NCBI RefSeq assembly: GCF_040954835.1
Contig: NC_090698.1
Span: 3,842,501-3,906,500, forward strand
From: Lepisosteus oculatus
Lineage: Eukaryota; Chordata; Actinopteri; Semionotiformes; Lepisosteidae
Length of the DNA stretch: 64,000 nucleotides
Direction of reading: 5' to 3'
Shown: piece after piece, positions 27,401-37,920 of the stretch
Layout: each line of letters begins with the position of its first letter
How positions within the stretch are numbered: the first letter of the stretch is position 1
Position numbers and translations under genes: made by a program
Notes under the pieces: generated by a model
What the model saw: only the letters and a program-made list of their open reading frames with translations
The model's database searches: none
What the model was told of the DNA's origin: nothing

Positions 27401-30400
27401 ACGAGGAGCACTGGAAACGCACAACACCACTTTCGACCGCTTCTGTCGGGTAGAGGAGTGCTCTGACCCGCTTCCTCTGGCCTACAAGGAGAGGGTAAAA
27501 ACAAAATGGCGATACAAGATTGGGCCTGTGCTTTTATCACAGGACCTTTCTGATGAATATTTAAACTGGGACACCATTAAGAGCTAATAAATTAAGTATC
27601 CAGGGCAGCAACTAGATTGCCTGGGGTTAGAGTGCAGCTCAGTTAAAAGGATGTAATCTGTTCAGTTCCACATCTAGATAAACTTGAGAAGAAAATGAGA
27701 GAAGCAGAAAGGCTGTATTAACTAAAGTTAATACCTTTCAAATATGGATTAAAACATCTCTGGATTGATTATTTAACAGAAATGTATTCAAGTGCTGTAA
27801 AGATTTGATGTTTAGGAGGTCATTAAAGAACTGCCCAAATTTGGGCCATATCATTTGACTATAATTAGGCAAGTATGGCATTTCTATATTGTGCTGCACT
27901 GTTTCTACATGGTAGAAATCCCAATGTTTCTAATCAAACTAGAGGGTGATTTAATTGTGATACGATCTAGCTCTGCTTGTTACTTGCTGTGTAAAAGGAT
28001 TTTAATGTGATGGTAATACTTCAGTAAGTATTACGAGAAAGGTGTGCGATAAGGCTGTATTCTGTCTCCTTTTCTTCTCAATTAGGCAGAACTATTAATA
28101 ATCTCCGCTATGCTGATGATACAACATTACTGGCGGAAACAGAAGATGGCCTGAAATATCTAATTTTAAGAATCAAAAAGGAAAGTGAAAAGATGGGTCT
28201 CCACCTCAACATTAAAAAGACGAAGATCATGACAACAGCTGGAAATGGAGCAGTCAAAATAACCATCAATAATGAAAAGATTGAATGCGTCAAGGTTTTC
28301 TGCCTCCTGGGATCCATGATCGACCGAACTGGAGACTGCGGCCCTGAAATCAGGCGACGAATTGCGTTAGGCAGTAGTGCGATGCTGAGCATGCACCAAA
28401 TCTGGAAGAGCAAAGACATCAGCCTCACAACCAAATGTAAAATGGTCCATGCTATTGTGTTCCCCATATCAATGTATGGGTGTGAAAGTTGGACCCTGAA
28501 AAAAGCTGACCGAAAGAGGATGGATGCTTTCGAGCTATGGTGCTGGAGAAGACTGTTACGGATACCATGTGCATCAAGACAGAAATTTCGCTTGAGGGAA
28601 AGATCACCAGACTCTGGCTCACTTATTTTGGTCACGTGATGCGATCAGATTCATTGGAGAAAGCAATGATGCTTGGAATGATCAGCGGAACAAGAAGACG
28701 AGGCCGCCAAAGAACACGGTGGCTCGACGCCATCAAAACAGACACTGGCTTAGGCATAGAACAGCTGAAAGAGAAAGTCCAAGACCGGAAAGCGTGGCGA
28801 GAGATAGCCTATAGAATCGTCAAGAGTTGGATCCGACTGACCGGATAACATCATCATCAATACTTCAGTTCTACACAACTGGCAGACTGGCACTCATTGC
28901 CTACAGAAGGGCATACTTGAGTAGCCTTGAAGCAGAACCATTTCCTGAGGACAAAATTCAAACTTCTCTCAATACTGTAAGTAAACATTGGAATGTGGAA
29001 AGAAATAATTTGCTTTGAAGGATCACTGTGTTTTTTCCTGTTATTTCTTTTTTTCAGTCTCGCTTCATTTCCTGTTGTTTTTTCCATGATCGTGCCCTGT
29101 TTTCATTCTCTTCGGAATGGGTAAATATTAAATCAGATTTGCTTACCGCTGCCAACTTCATGTCAAAACAGGGCAGTGCTTGCTTTCTTCCAAAACGCAC
29201 ACCGCCAGAGTCACCTGCCATAAGTCACACGGTAAGCTCAGTAACGCTGCTCTCACCAAAGGCACTGCTAGAAGTCACCTCAAACAGCCAACTCCAATGG
29301 CAGTTAAAATGCAGGATGTGCTTTTAGGATGAAATCCCAGGCACAGGAAAATAATTAAATAATAAAAAATTGATTGAGATTTCCCTTTCACGTTTTTTAC
29401 CTATATTCTAACCATTAAGTAAAAACTGGCTACAAAGAAACCCTCACTGTAGTATCATGGTACAGGAGAAGAGAAGTCTGATAGCAAGATGTAAATTACA
29501 TATATTATCAATTTACACATCAAAGAATCACACACAAGAAGCAAGATAAACCAAGAGAGACAAAATCAATTGCACAATCTTTAAGAAGCATAATGCAGCA
29601 TATCACTATTTTCAGGATAAAACCACTCTCCAAACTTTCATTCAAGTCATTGAAATATTTATGAAGTATGCCTGACACAAATAACTCACAAAAGCCCTCT
29701 TAGCACGGTTTACATTTTTAACCACCATAGCTTAATTTTACCACCACCGATTACAAATCTGTGGCCTATAAACTGGACACAGATCAATGAAGGCTGTGCT
29801 TTCGGGTGGCTGCAGCAGTAGAAGCCGAAGTCAGCCTGCCACTTAGCTACAGCCTGAATGGTTTCCAGGGCTTTCGGCATGATAAGACATTAGTCACACC
29901 TGAGCTCAATCAGACAATACGCTTTGGTCACAGGTGTGTCTGGGTTTGTGCAGCACAGGATGAATCAGCTTTCAAAGTGGACTAATGTCACTACTATAAC
30001 TTGATAAGTTGAAAATTATAAAATCACCTTTGCACTAATTAGAATTATTGAGATGCATACCTCACAATAAACTTATTTCCCCCACCTAACAATCCATTCA
30101 TAATATTTTGACAACAGAATATACAGAATGTACCAAAGAAAAAACACAGAAACATGAACAAACAATTTTAAACAATTTTACTCCTTTTAAAAGGCCAGCA
30201 GCCATATTACTCTGCAACTCACAACCCACTGAAGCTAAGCAGGTGTGAGCCTGGTCAGTAGCTGGATGTGAGACCTCCTGGGAAAAAGGTTGCTGCTGGA
30301 AGAGGTGTTAGTGGGGCCAGCAGGGGGCGCTCACCCTGCGGTCCATGTGGGTCCTAATGCCCCAGTATAGTGATGGGGACACTAGACTGTAAACAGCCGC

Positions 30401-33400
30401 CATCCTTTGGATGAGACGTACAACCGAAGTCCTGACTCTCTGTGGTCATTAAAAATCCTAGGGCGTTTCTCGAAAACAGAAAGGGTGTAACCCCGGCGTC
30501 CTGGCCAAATTTCCCATTGGCCCTTACCAATCATGGCCTCCTAATAATCCCCCTCTATGTATTGGCTTCATTACACTGCTCTCCTCCCCACTGAGAGATG
30601 GTGTGTGGGGAGCGTTCTGGCGCACTATGGCTGCCGTCGCATCATCCAGGTGGGGCTGCACACTGGTGGTGGTGGAGGGGATCCCCATTGCCTGTAAAGT
30701 GCTTTGAGTGGAGTGTCCAGAAAAGCGCTATATAAGTGTAAGCAATTATTATTATTTTAACTTTCTGTAAAAATGGTACATCCTATACCGGAATATGTGC
30801 ACATGCACCAATCAGGGTGACAACCACAAAGCCAAGCTGAGAACAGGATTCGAGTTTGGACCCCTGGGGCCACCCGGACGTCAGGCTGCCCGGGACGCAC
30901 AGTGACCACAACATGGGAAAAAAAGAAGACAGCCAAACAGACAGACAGAGCGTACAGAGCGTAACAGTAAAGTACAAATAAACAGAAAACGTAACGTTAG
31001 CGGTGAGTGTCTGCATCTGATTTTCTACAAATAACAGGAACGGATTTCGAAGTAAAATGTGGTTATGTTCTTGCGTGTATGGAATGAGAGACTGCTAGCC
31101 CAGCCCCAAGCCTGCACCCTCGCGAGCTAGCTAGCCGACAGGAAAAGGTATGAACGCGTGTCATTTAAATGGGATAACGTGTGTGGTGTGCTGTACTGTC
31201 GGCAGACGGTGACAGAGATCCCTCTGTCAGGGGCTAAAAGTAACTGTAATTAACCCATTACCTGAAGAAGAGCTTTGGCCACCTTGTGTGAGCCTGAACT
31301 CACGACAAATTAGACCAACTGGGTAAAATACTCATTTACAGCAGTCATGGGGAAACAAAAACTAAGAATATAGGAGGAGCACTCTAGAGATGTTTCCCTT
31401 ACTTTGCTTACAGTTGGAAACATAGGCGGGATGCATATGAGGCGATTCATAAGAGGCTTTTAGGTAAAACAGATATGCACTTAAATATTCATATAAACGC
31501 CGGGAAGACATTTTCAATATCAATACTTTTTTAATAAGGCTCTCTTCTTGTTGTAATATTCTGAATTAGTTTAATAAACAAGATGAGTATATATCTTTGC
31601 TTAGTGATTTTTTTACATTGTGTAAAGTTTACTTTACTATACCACAGTGGTTACTAAATATATTAAATTGATTGCCAAAAATGCAACTAAAATAATTAGT
31701 ATTAAAATAATGATAGATCCAAATAACGACATTAAGTTAGCCTTATGTGATCAAACTGTTCAGCTTGAAGTTATCTTTAGAGCTAAAACCAGGCATCACA
31801 TTTAATAACTTTACATGACTGATACCATAAAATATTAATAAAACACAACCAAAATGTTTTTTACTTTTCATCCTGGAATTAACCTTTACTTGTTCCACTG
31901 CAGCTTGTGTCGATGCAGCTTCCCCCTCGAACTTCATACTATCCGTTTTTCCCCCAAAAAATAGGAGCACAAATAAGAGCACAAAATAGGGGTTTTAGCA
32001 GGTGTTAAAGATTTGGAGTACTGTGATGGAGGAAATTTGTTGAATAAAAAAAATAATATATAGATATATCGATGTTCCCAATTTTTAGAAATCAGGGATT
32101 TAGTATGATCTATAAAACATAATTGGACTAGGGAAACCCTGAACCAAAGAGCAGGCAGAGCGAGAGCATGCTGTGGCAGTTTTGGAAGGGAGCTGGGTTC
32201 AGCTCTTAAACAGAGAGATAGTGAAGAGTAGAAACCAATCTGGTGTAGACTCTATGATTCCTGAAGCAGGCAGTGGAATGCAAGAGAGGGAGAGCAAGCA
32301 ATGCTGTAGAGTGTAGCAACATGTGCTTGGAATGCTAAGTAACAAAAGATTCCCAGCTCCAGAGAGAGGCCTTTGCCTACAGAATGCCTCCAGTTAGTAC
32401 CACTAAATAAGCGGGAAAGCTTGGTTATCGGATTTCACACAGTGAGGTGGAAGGGGGAGTGGGTAGTCAAGGCACTACTGCAGGCTTTAGATCAGGATGC
32501 CACTGAGAATCCCGTGGTTACCACTCAACACTACAACAGTCTGTGGAATGAGATTATGCATCAGCATGTGGCACAGTGTTTTACAAAAGATTTAAAAAAT
32601 CGATCATTTTCATTCATGTGCTCTGATCAGATTAAATGAAATCATATTTGCATTTAAGGTGCAAAGACCACAAGGCAAAAGAGTGATGCCGCATTCATGT
32701 GCCATTACTCTAGTTAAGAAAATCAATGGTATCATTCAGCCGTCAGCTATTTTAGGGCGGTCTGGTTTAATTTTAAATGGGTAAGATACTTTCCGAAAAC
32801 TCAAAGGTACAAGGAGATGTCTGCGCTGGAAACAAATCTCAGATATGGAAGAATCTCTTGTTCCTTGAGTCTTTGCTCATTTCCTCCTGCCCCCCTTTCC
32901 ATTCGCGTCAATGTTAGACATGCTGATAATGAAGACAGAGGTCTGCAGACGTAGCTCACAGGAGTTGGTTATATGGGATGAACAGAGCCTGGAGCCCCTG
33001 TTGCTGAGTGAGAGGCAGGTTACAGGGCAGCCTGAATATGGAGCCGGCCAGGAAACACCAGAGGGATGATATCATTGTTACAACTAACTCACTTCCCCAT
33101 TGGAAACGTATGCTGGAATGCCAGTGGCAGAATTCCACCGCATGTTCAGTGGATCAGCATTTGGTTCAACTTAATCCCTTTACTGTAATAAATGAAAAAT
33201 CCCCCAAAAGTAATGATCCGGTTTCTCCCAAAAGAGCAAAGACCTCTATCTTCTAGGTATTACAAATAAAACAGTGTGAAACCTAACTGGTTTTATAAAC
33301 TGCATTTAAAAATTTAACCAGCAATCTCCCGCACACATACCTCAATATGCAACACACATAGTTGGTTAGACTGTATCGGGAGGCAATGTTATTAGTTGAC

Positions 33401-36400
33401 CTGAAAATGCCACAATACAAAATAGATTGGCTGCTTCACGTCTACTGAGTTTTAAATCATAGTGACTTAAACAACAACATTCAATGGCCTGTCCCATAAA
33501 CACTGATAAATTCAGTTTAGCTTTTCTATCTTGTGTTTTATAGCACAGACAATAACTTGTCATCTGAGATGTAGAGCTCTATCTGGTTCTGATGATATAA
33601 TTGATTTTAAAAGCTGAGGTTTATAAGCAATTAACGTTATGAATGCAATGATATTAATAAGCAATGATGGCCCCTTAGGGAAGACTGATGCGAATATACT
33701 GTAGCTTAATCGGCTAAATCAAACGTACTGCATTACATGGTTGCTTGGCAGTTAGGTAAAAATTGCTATTTTCACCCATGTGTAATTCGGTAGTATATAG
33801 GATAGAAATTGTTTTACTCTTTTTAATAAGTGTACAAATGCGACAACAACACCATCTTTTTACTGGCACTTTGGGTGGGAAGCTGTATACTGTTGCCTGA
33901 TGCACTAGTTCTTGACAGTGAATAGGGATGGATAGTTAGAGCGAACACAGAGGAAGAGCTGGCCCTGACAGTGAGAAACAGACAGAGGGGGGCACACCAC
34001 AGATCTGAAACTGGATAGAAGACTGGGTGAGGTTCCTACATTAGAGGGAATCTTTCATAATTATTCTTCATAATTCCTTCATGAGCAGAATCCAGCTGCT
34101 ATAAAATACCAAACACCAAAATTGAGCCTCCACTAAAAAATAAATAAACAAAGATAAGCACTTTAAAAAAACTGCTCACGCTAGAGTACACTGCTGCAGT
34201 AACACTGGGAGCTGTGAATATACTACTCTGCCCCCACCATAACCTTCGTTCTCGCTGCCCCCCCCTCCTCTCCCTTGGTATGTGCTATAGTGAAAGCAGG
34301 AAGGCCCCAGGGCCTTCCCAGGCATGGCCTGTTCTCAGACTCTCCGTTTCCTATTTGCTCGGTGCAGTCTGAATTCCTGAACGGCAGGCAGGGCCGCATC
34401 CCCACATTCCACTGCCCACACAAACCATTCCTGCAGGAGAAGCCTTCGATTCGATGACTCAGGATTTGTGTGGACGTGTGTGAGACCAGCTGGCAGGGTC
34501 CAGGCATTGAGAAGCCATTGTTCAGAGCGCCATTGTGGTGGATGGGACGTGAACCTTGAGACCTGGGGATGTCCCTGAGCAAGATGCCCAAATCCACTGT
34601 AACATCTAATATCAGACAAAGCCAGAGCTTCCGTTCTCAAGCAATGACCTCATTCAATTATCTCCCCTTTTTTCTTTTTCCTCTTCCTAGAGCTCCAAGA
34701 AAATAAACCAAACATGCAAATGATAAGCAATAGGCCCGATAACTTGTTTTCTTTGTCATTTTCATAAGATACTCACTTCTTGTCAAATTACAGGACAGCA
34801 TTTCAGACCCAATTCGATTGGGTGAAAATAACTCAGGAACCAGTTTTAATTAGTGAAGAATATTAAAGCAACTGATTTCCACAGATAAATTAATACCAAC
34901 AACAGACAGCACTAGTAACTTGTACATCTAAATGTACATATTTTTATCTTTAATATTAAGTAATGTTTCTATGAAATTTAAAGCAATCTTATTCAAAACA
35001 CAAATATCCAGAAAAAGAATGTGGATCTAAGGGCTATATTCTCTTTTCAATTTCTTTCAGCTTCTTTGATTTTTTTATATTAAATTTCAAGAAACCATGA
35101 CAAGACCACCCCTCAGCTTTTACACTTCCAATGTAAATGTTTTCATTTTAATTATCAAAGCCTTTTATTCTGGTTATAAAAAGAGATGCAAAAAAGAAAA
35201 CGCCTCAATCCTAGACTGTGTTGTACATGCCAAATTGCTTTGTTGGGAGGTCCAGTTCCACTTGTTATTTAAGACAGCATTCTTGAATTCCAGCTCTTGG
35301 AAGTGTGCCTGGGGCCCTCACTCTAGCTCACTGGCTTGGTATGCGACAGATTTCTGCTCTACAGCCTTCACAGAGAACACATTTTACTCCTGGCTGCGCC
35401 ATCCTGCTGGGGTCCGACTTCCTACGCAGCAAAAAAGCAGCACAGACACTTTCCAATGACAAACCCCAACCTGCTTCCTCTCGAATAGAGTTTTGCCCAG
35501 CCAAAGTGGATTTGTGCACAGCCTTCAAATCCTGACTTACATAAATTAAATGACAAGATAACAGGGCCCCTTTCTGCTGTACTACAGTAAATTGTATGAG
35601 ACATACCAGAGATGTTGCTTTTACATTTGTTACATAAAGAGTGATACATAATAATTCCTGTGAGCATAGCAGTTTTGTGCCCAAACAGATGTGTTATGCT
35701 ACTGAAGGCAAGGTGTTAGTACATCGATGACTGTTTTTTTATGAGAAATCTTTAGAACATGAAAACCATTTTAAATAATATACCATTTTACCCATCTTTC
35801 TTTTATTCCTCAGTCATTTAATCCAAAAGAATGATATAAACACATCATGGACAGTGTGGCTTTTGATAAAGTAAATGATTCAGCATTGCTCAAATACGTC
35901 AGAATCATTGTCAATCAATGGTACTGTTTTTAACTGGTTCCACTTATATCTGACTGGCAGGCATTTTGTTTCCCTTGGTATTCATACATTCCCCATGGCT
36001 CCAGTCAATCATAGTGTACCACAGGGTTCAGTCTTGGGGCCCATTGCTTTTTATAATGTATATGCTTCCTCTCAGGTTATACACAGTCTTTAGTTTCATC
36101 GTTATACAGACTCAGATTTATGTTAAATCCTCTCCCATCTCTGATCTCCCACCTCCTTCACTTATCTCTTTTCTGCATCACATCAAATTCTGGTTGACAT
36201 CCAATTCCCTGAAGTTAAATTGTGACTAAACTAATTTTCCTGATGGGCAACAAATATCAGCTGGAAACCCTGAAGAGCTTCACAGTAATGGTGGATGGCT
36301 TCCCCATTCACACATCAGCCATGAATCTCCTTAACACTCTTCTCAGTGCAATGTTGTAATGTCCAAGCAACCCACTGCAACAAAAAACAGTGGCTCCTTG

Positions 36401-37830
36401 TTACAAAAACCACTGACTAAAAAAAAAAACTCCACAGCAATTCACATATATACTTTTGGAAAAAATTATATGTGAAGACATTTAAGAAAAAAAGTATTTC
36501 AATGGTCACAAAGAAAATTCTGTGACACCCTGACAAAGACAGAAAAGCTCACAGTTGGTTTAAGAAGTAGTCTTGGTGAAAGTTTTTCTGGAACACAGTT
36601 TCTTGTTTGGCTCTTGTCGTCACAGGATAAGCATTGTATTAGTATCCCAAGATAGTATTGAAACAATGAACAGGTGAATTAAATTCCTCTGAATACATCC
36701 CTTTCTTGTCTTTATAAAACCAGAGACATCTTCAAATGACAAAATCAAGTTTTTGCCCCTGATCTTTAAGAGCAAATCCAATGATGGAGTAAAGGTGAAC
36801 TTGCAGTACCAATCAATAGCCAGTTAAACTAGGTCCCATTTTTCATCTAAAAACAAGAATAGTTAGCATTTCAAGTTCTCATGAACTGTTAATTTGTGGA
36901 GATATTTGTGCATTTCCTTATCACTCAATTATTCGTTTGTACTTTAGAACTGACTTTTAATAGAGCAAAATCCTGAAATTGTTCCTGCACAGCAGGTTAT
37001 TGTGACCTCACAAGACCTTGCAGAGGACAGATACCCAAAAATCTGATAACTGTCCTGACGCTTCTCAACTTTAAATCTTTCAAAACATAGCATTTCAGTT
37101 TCCTGCCATTGGAAAATGAAGGACAAAATGCAGGGAATCGGAAACTGTGACATACTTAAACCGGAGTCGAAATATCCTGGCTCAGTGCGAGTAAGTTCCT
37201 TATTGAAGTTCCTTAGAGACAACCATGTCCTGAACAACATACCATTACGTCGGAGACTGTGCATGTTAGAATTCAGATAGGTCCAGAAGTACACTGCTGA
37301 CTGGTGACTTCCAAGGGTCAAACACAGTATAAAACAATTCAGCAAAATTACAATGTCAGGATGCTTCCCATGAGTTTTTACATCACACTGGACAATGTAA
37401 ACGTTATACATCTATAAAAGATGACTGTGGTCCACACTGATGAAAGAAGACTAAGAACACTAAAAACCCACTGAGAATCATGAGAACAAATGTGGGAAAC
37501 AAAGTCATAGGGAACTTGTGAAATAAACGTATGAAAACTGCAAAAATGATGCTGCACAAATGCCATTACCAAGGTGCTATACTCCACAAGGGAGAAGATG
37601 TCAAGGACACCAAGAGGAGAGGGCACAGACTCACCGGGGTTGTTGGCCTCGGCCTCCAGGATGTGGATCTCCGTGCAGTCGGCCAGCGAGTGCTCCAGGC
37701 AGATCTGCAGGAATCGGGCCTGGGTGCGGGTCACTCTCTTGAGCAGTGAAAGGAGCGCCACCGTCTGCTCACACTCATTCCAGCCCCTGAACCAGTCCGT
37801 CAGGATGCCCACCTGGTCTCGGAACATCAT
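15376..37830 (-). CDS. SAMD4B: SAMD4B, Smaug homolog 2 (complete, 12 coding exons)
   Basis: SAMD4B is a cytoplasmic RNA-binding repressor. Smaug proteins bind CNGG-loop hairpins (Smaug recognition elements) through a SAM domain and promote deadenylation and translational silencing with CCR4-NOT. Exons join 37830..37635, 27077..26586, 23769..23527, 23096..22987, 22336..22250, 20775..20496, 19145..19060, 18486..18371, 17910..17712, 17000..16874, 16079..15996 and 15404..15376. All phases agree and give 2,049 nt, 682 residues plus stop, close to the human length of about 694. The start is [10 protein letters not shown], the conserved Smaug N-terminus. Residues 1-165 form the conserved helical N-terminal region, and the SAM domain is near 311-376. 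The C-terminus ([41 protein letters not shown]) matches SAMD4B better than SAMD4A. All introns are GT-AG. Confidence 0.95.
15996..16079 (-). CDS. SAMD4B: SAMD4B coding exon 11
   Basis: The acceptor TTCCTTTCCAG and donor GTAAGA bound 84 nt encoding [16 protein letters not shown] and [12 protein letters not shown], the near-invariant C-terminal block of vertebrate SAMD4 proteins. Confidence 0.95.
16874..17000 (-). CDS. SAMD4B: SAMD4B coding exon 10
   Basis: These 127 nt lie between acceptor CTCACACAG and donor GTAAGG. They encode [20 protein letters not shown], then [14 protein letters not shown] and TMLMFQQP, a serine-rich conserved tail segment. Confidence 0.95.
17113..17385 (-). repeat. intragenic repeat, copy B (SAMD4B intron 9)
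   Basis: This is the partner of 15018-15318 in the same orientation. It starts 113 bases from exon 10 on its intron side. It contains no AATAAA on the transcript strand, so it is not an obvious alternative terminal exon. Confidence 0.8.
17712..17910 (-). CDS. SAMD4B: SAMD4B coding exon 9
   Basis: These 199 nt run from acceptor CCTCCCACCAG to donor GTGAGT. They encode [19 protein letters not shown], then [20 protein letters not shown] and [17 protein letters not shown]. This proline/glycine-rich segment is the clearest sign of the B paralogue. Confidence 0.96.
18371..18486 (-). CDS. SAMD4B: SAMD4B coding exon 8
   Basis: The 116 nt encode [20 protein letters not shown], then [18 protein letters not shown]. 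This is the helical segment of the second conserved Smaug block. Acceptor CTAACTCCAG and donor GTGAGG bound it. Confidence 0.95.
19060..19145 (-). CDS. SAMD4B: SAMD4B coding exon 7
   Basis: The 86 nt encode [20 protein letters not shown], then LIEKCLVHE, continuing directly into AFTETQ of exon 8. The donor GAA|GTGGGT is weaker than the others but is the only one that keeps the frame. Confidence 0.93.
20496..20775 (-). CDS. SAMD4B: SAMD4B coding exon 6
   Basis: The 280 nt encode [20 protein letters not shown], then [15 protein letters not shown], a poorly conserved acidic/alanine-rich linker, and GQFTRVMGK. The ends match all known Smaugs; the middle ([20 protein letters not shown]) is a disordered spacer. 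Confidence 0.95.
22250..22336 (-). CDS. SAMD4B: SAMD4B coding exon 5 (second half of SAM domain)
   Basis: The 29 codons read [20 protein letters not shown], then QSVLKSLEK. The KGARHKI segment is the basic helix that contacts the RNA hairpin in Smaug SAM domains. Confidence 0.96.
22987..23096 (-). CDS. SAMD4B: SAMD4B coding exon 4 (first half of SAM domain)
   Basis: This encodes [20 protein letters not shown], then [17 protein letters not shown] (residues 311-347). These are the first helices of the SAM fold, including the basic LRLHKY surface. Confidence 0.97.
23527..23769 (-). CDS. SAMD4B: SAMD4B coding exon 3
   Basis: The 243 nt encode [20 protein letters not shown], a variable stretch, then [18 protein letters not shown] and [19 protein letters not shown](M/V)SL looks like a phosphorylated 14-3-3-type site; that reading is inference. 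Confidence 0.96.
26586..27077 (-). CDS. SAMD4B: SAMD4B coding exon 2
   Basis: This is the largest coding exon (492 nt). It begins [20 protein letters not shown], then [39 protein letters not shown] and [12 protein letters not shown]: the conserved N-terminal helical region. A serine-rich variable tail follows, ending [11 protein letters not shown]. Confidence 0.96.
28040..28860 (+). mobile_element. RTE-clade (BovB-like) LINE, 3' fragment of reverse transcriptase
   Basis: The plus strand encodes the RT catalytic motif [20 protein letters not shown], then [50 protein letters not shown] and [12 protein letters not shown]. After a frame change it reads [39 protein letters not shown] and DRKAWREIA. 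This order is typical of RTE elements. The upstream [13 protein letters not shown] block is joined directly to the YADD region, so an internal segment is missing, and a stop replaces Q in the GVRQG motif. The end carries a short ATC tail. It is non-functional. Confidence 0.85.
30193..30756 (+). mobile_element. 5S-rRNA-derived SINE (SINE3 type), near full length
   Basis: The head (about 30196-30284) resembles 5S rRNA: GCCATA near the start, GAAGCTAAGCAGG (A-box region) and CTGGATGTGAGACC (C-box region). These are the internal RNA polymerase III promoter. A long unrelated body follows, containing CCAGCAGGGGGCGCTCACCC and GATGAGACGT. The 3' tail is GTAAAGTGCTTTGAGTGGAG, AGAAAAGCGCTATATAAGTG and an (ATT)n end. 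The tail is shared with 1389-1520. A flanking TTTTAA on both sides may be a short target duplication, but this is weak. Confidence 0.85.
35840..36350 (+). mobile_element. CR1/L2-type LINE reverse transcriptase fossil
   Basis: Broken plus-strand frames read [29 protein letters not shown], then in another frame [12 protein letters not shown], a degraded ADDTQIY equivalent ([11 protein letters not shown]) and [12 protein letters not shown]. The order matches the palm of CR1/L2/Rex-like reverse transcriptases. Several frameshifts and the lost YADD show that it is dead. Confidence 0.75.
37635..37830 (-). CDS. SAMD4B: SAMD4B coding exon 1 (start codon)
   Basis: The start ATG at 37830 has context GACACC-ATG-A and gives [20 protein letters not shown], then [13 protein letters not shown] and [20 protein letters not shown]. 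The frame is open upstream to 37923, but homologues start at MMFRDQ. The donor CCCG|GTGAGT leaves phase 1. Confidence 0.96.
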
Positions 37831-37920
37831 GGTGTCCCCACGCCGGCACGCGCTCTCACACTCGACACGCGCCCGCGCTCTCGCCAGCGGCAGCACCGGC
37901 AGCCTTTCCCAACTCTGTAA
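37831..37920 (-). other. SAMD4B: CpG-rich 5' UTR part of SAMD4B exon
   Basis: The bases just upstream of the start codon are GC- and CpG-rich (GCGCGGGCGCGTGTCGAG) inside an AT-rich region. A possible acceptor, GTTGTTACAG, lies at about 37913-37922 with a poor pyrimidine tract. The segment may be the 5' UTR end of an internal exon or mark a second promoter. Confidence 0.45.

Larger units (their letters stand above)
27078..37634 (-). other. SAMD4B: SAMD4B intron between coding exons 1 and 2
   Basis: This 10.6-kb intron has GTGAGT at its 5' end and TGTGTAG at its 3' end. It holds an RTE LINE fragment (28.04-28.86 kb), a 5S-type SINE (30.19-30.76 kb) and a CR1/L2 LINE fragment (35.84-36.35 kb). 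I see no further exon. Confidence 0.85.

Noticed and set aside
34223-34640. Overlapping minus-strand frames of 101-124 codons
   Set aside because: No family match and two frames overlap without preference; it lies within the SAMD4B intron.
15376-37830. Assignment to SAMD4A rather than SAMD4B
   Set aside because: The exon 9 and 11 peptides match the B paralogue, and the GMFG/PAF1 neighbours are those of SAMD4B; SAMD4A lies near GMFB.
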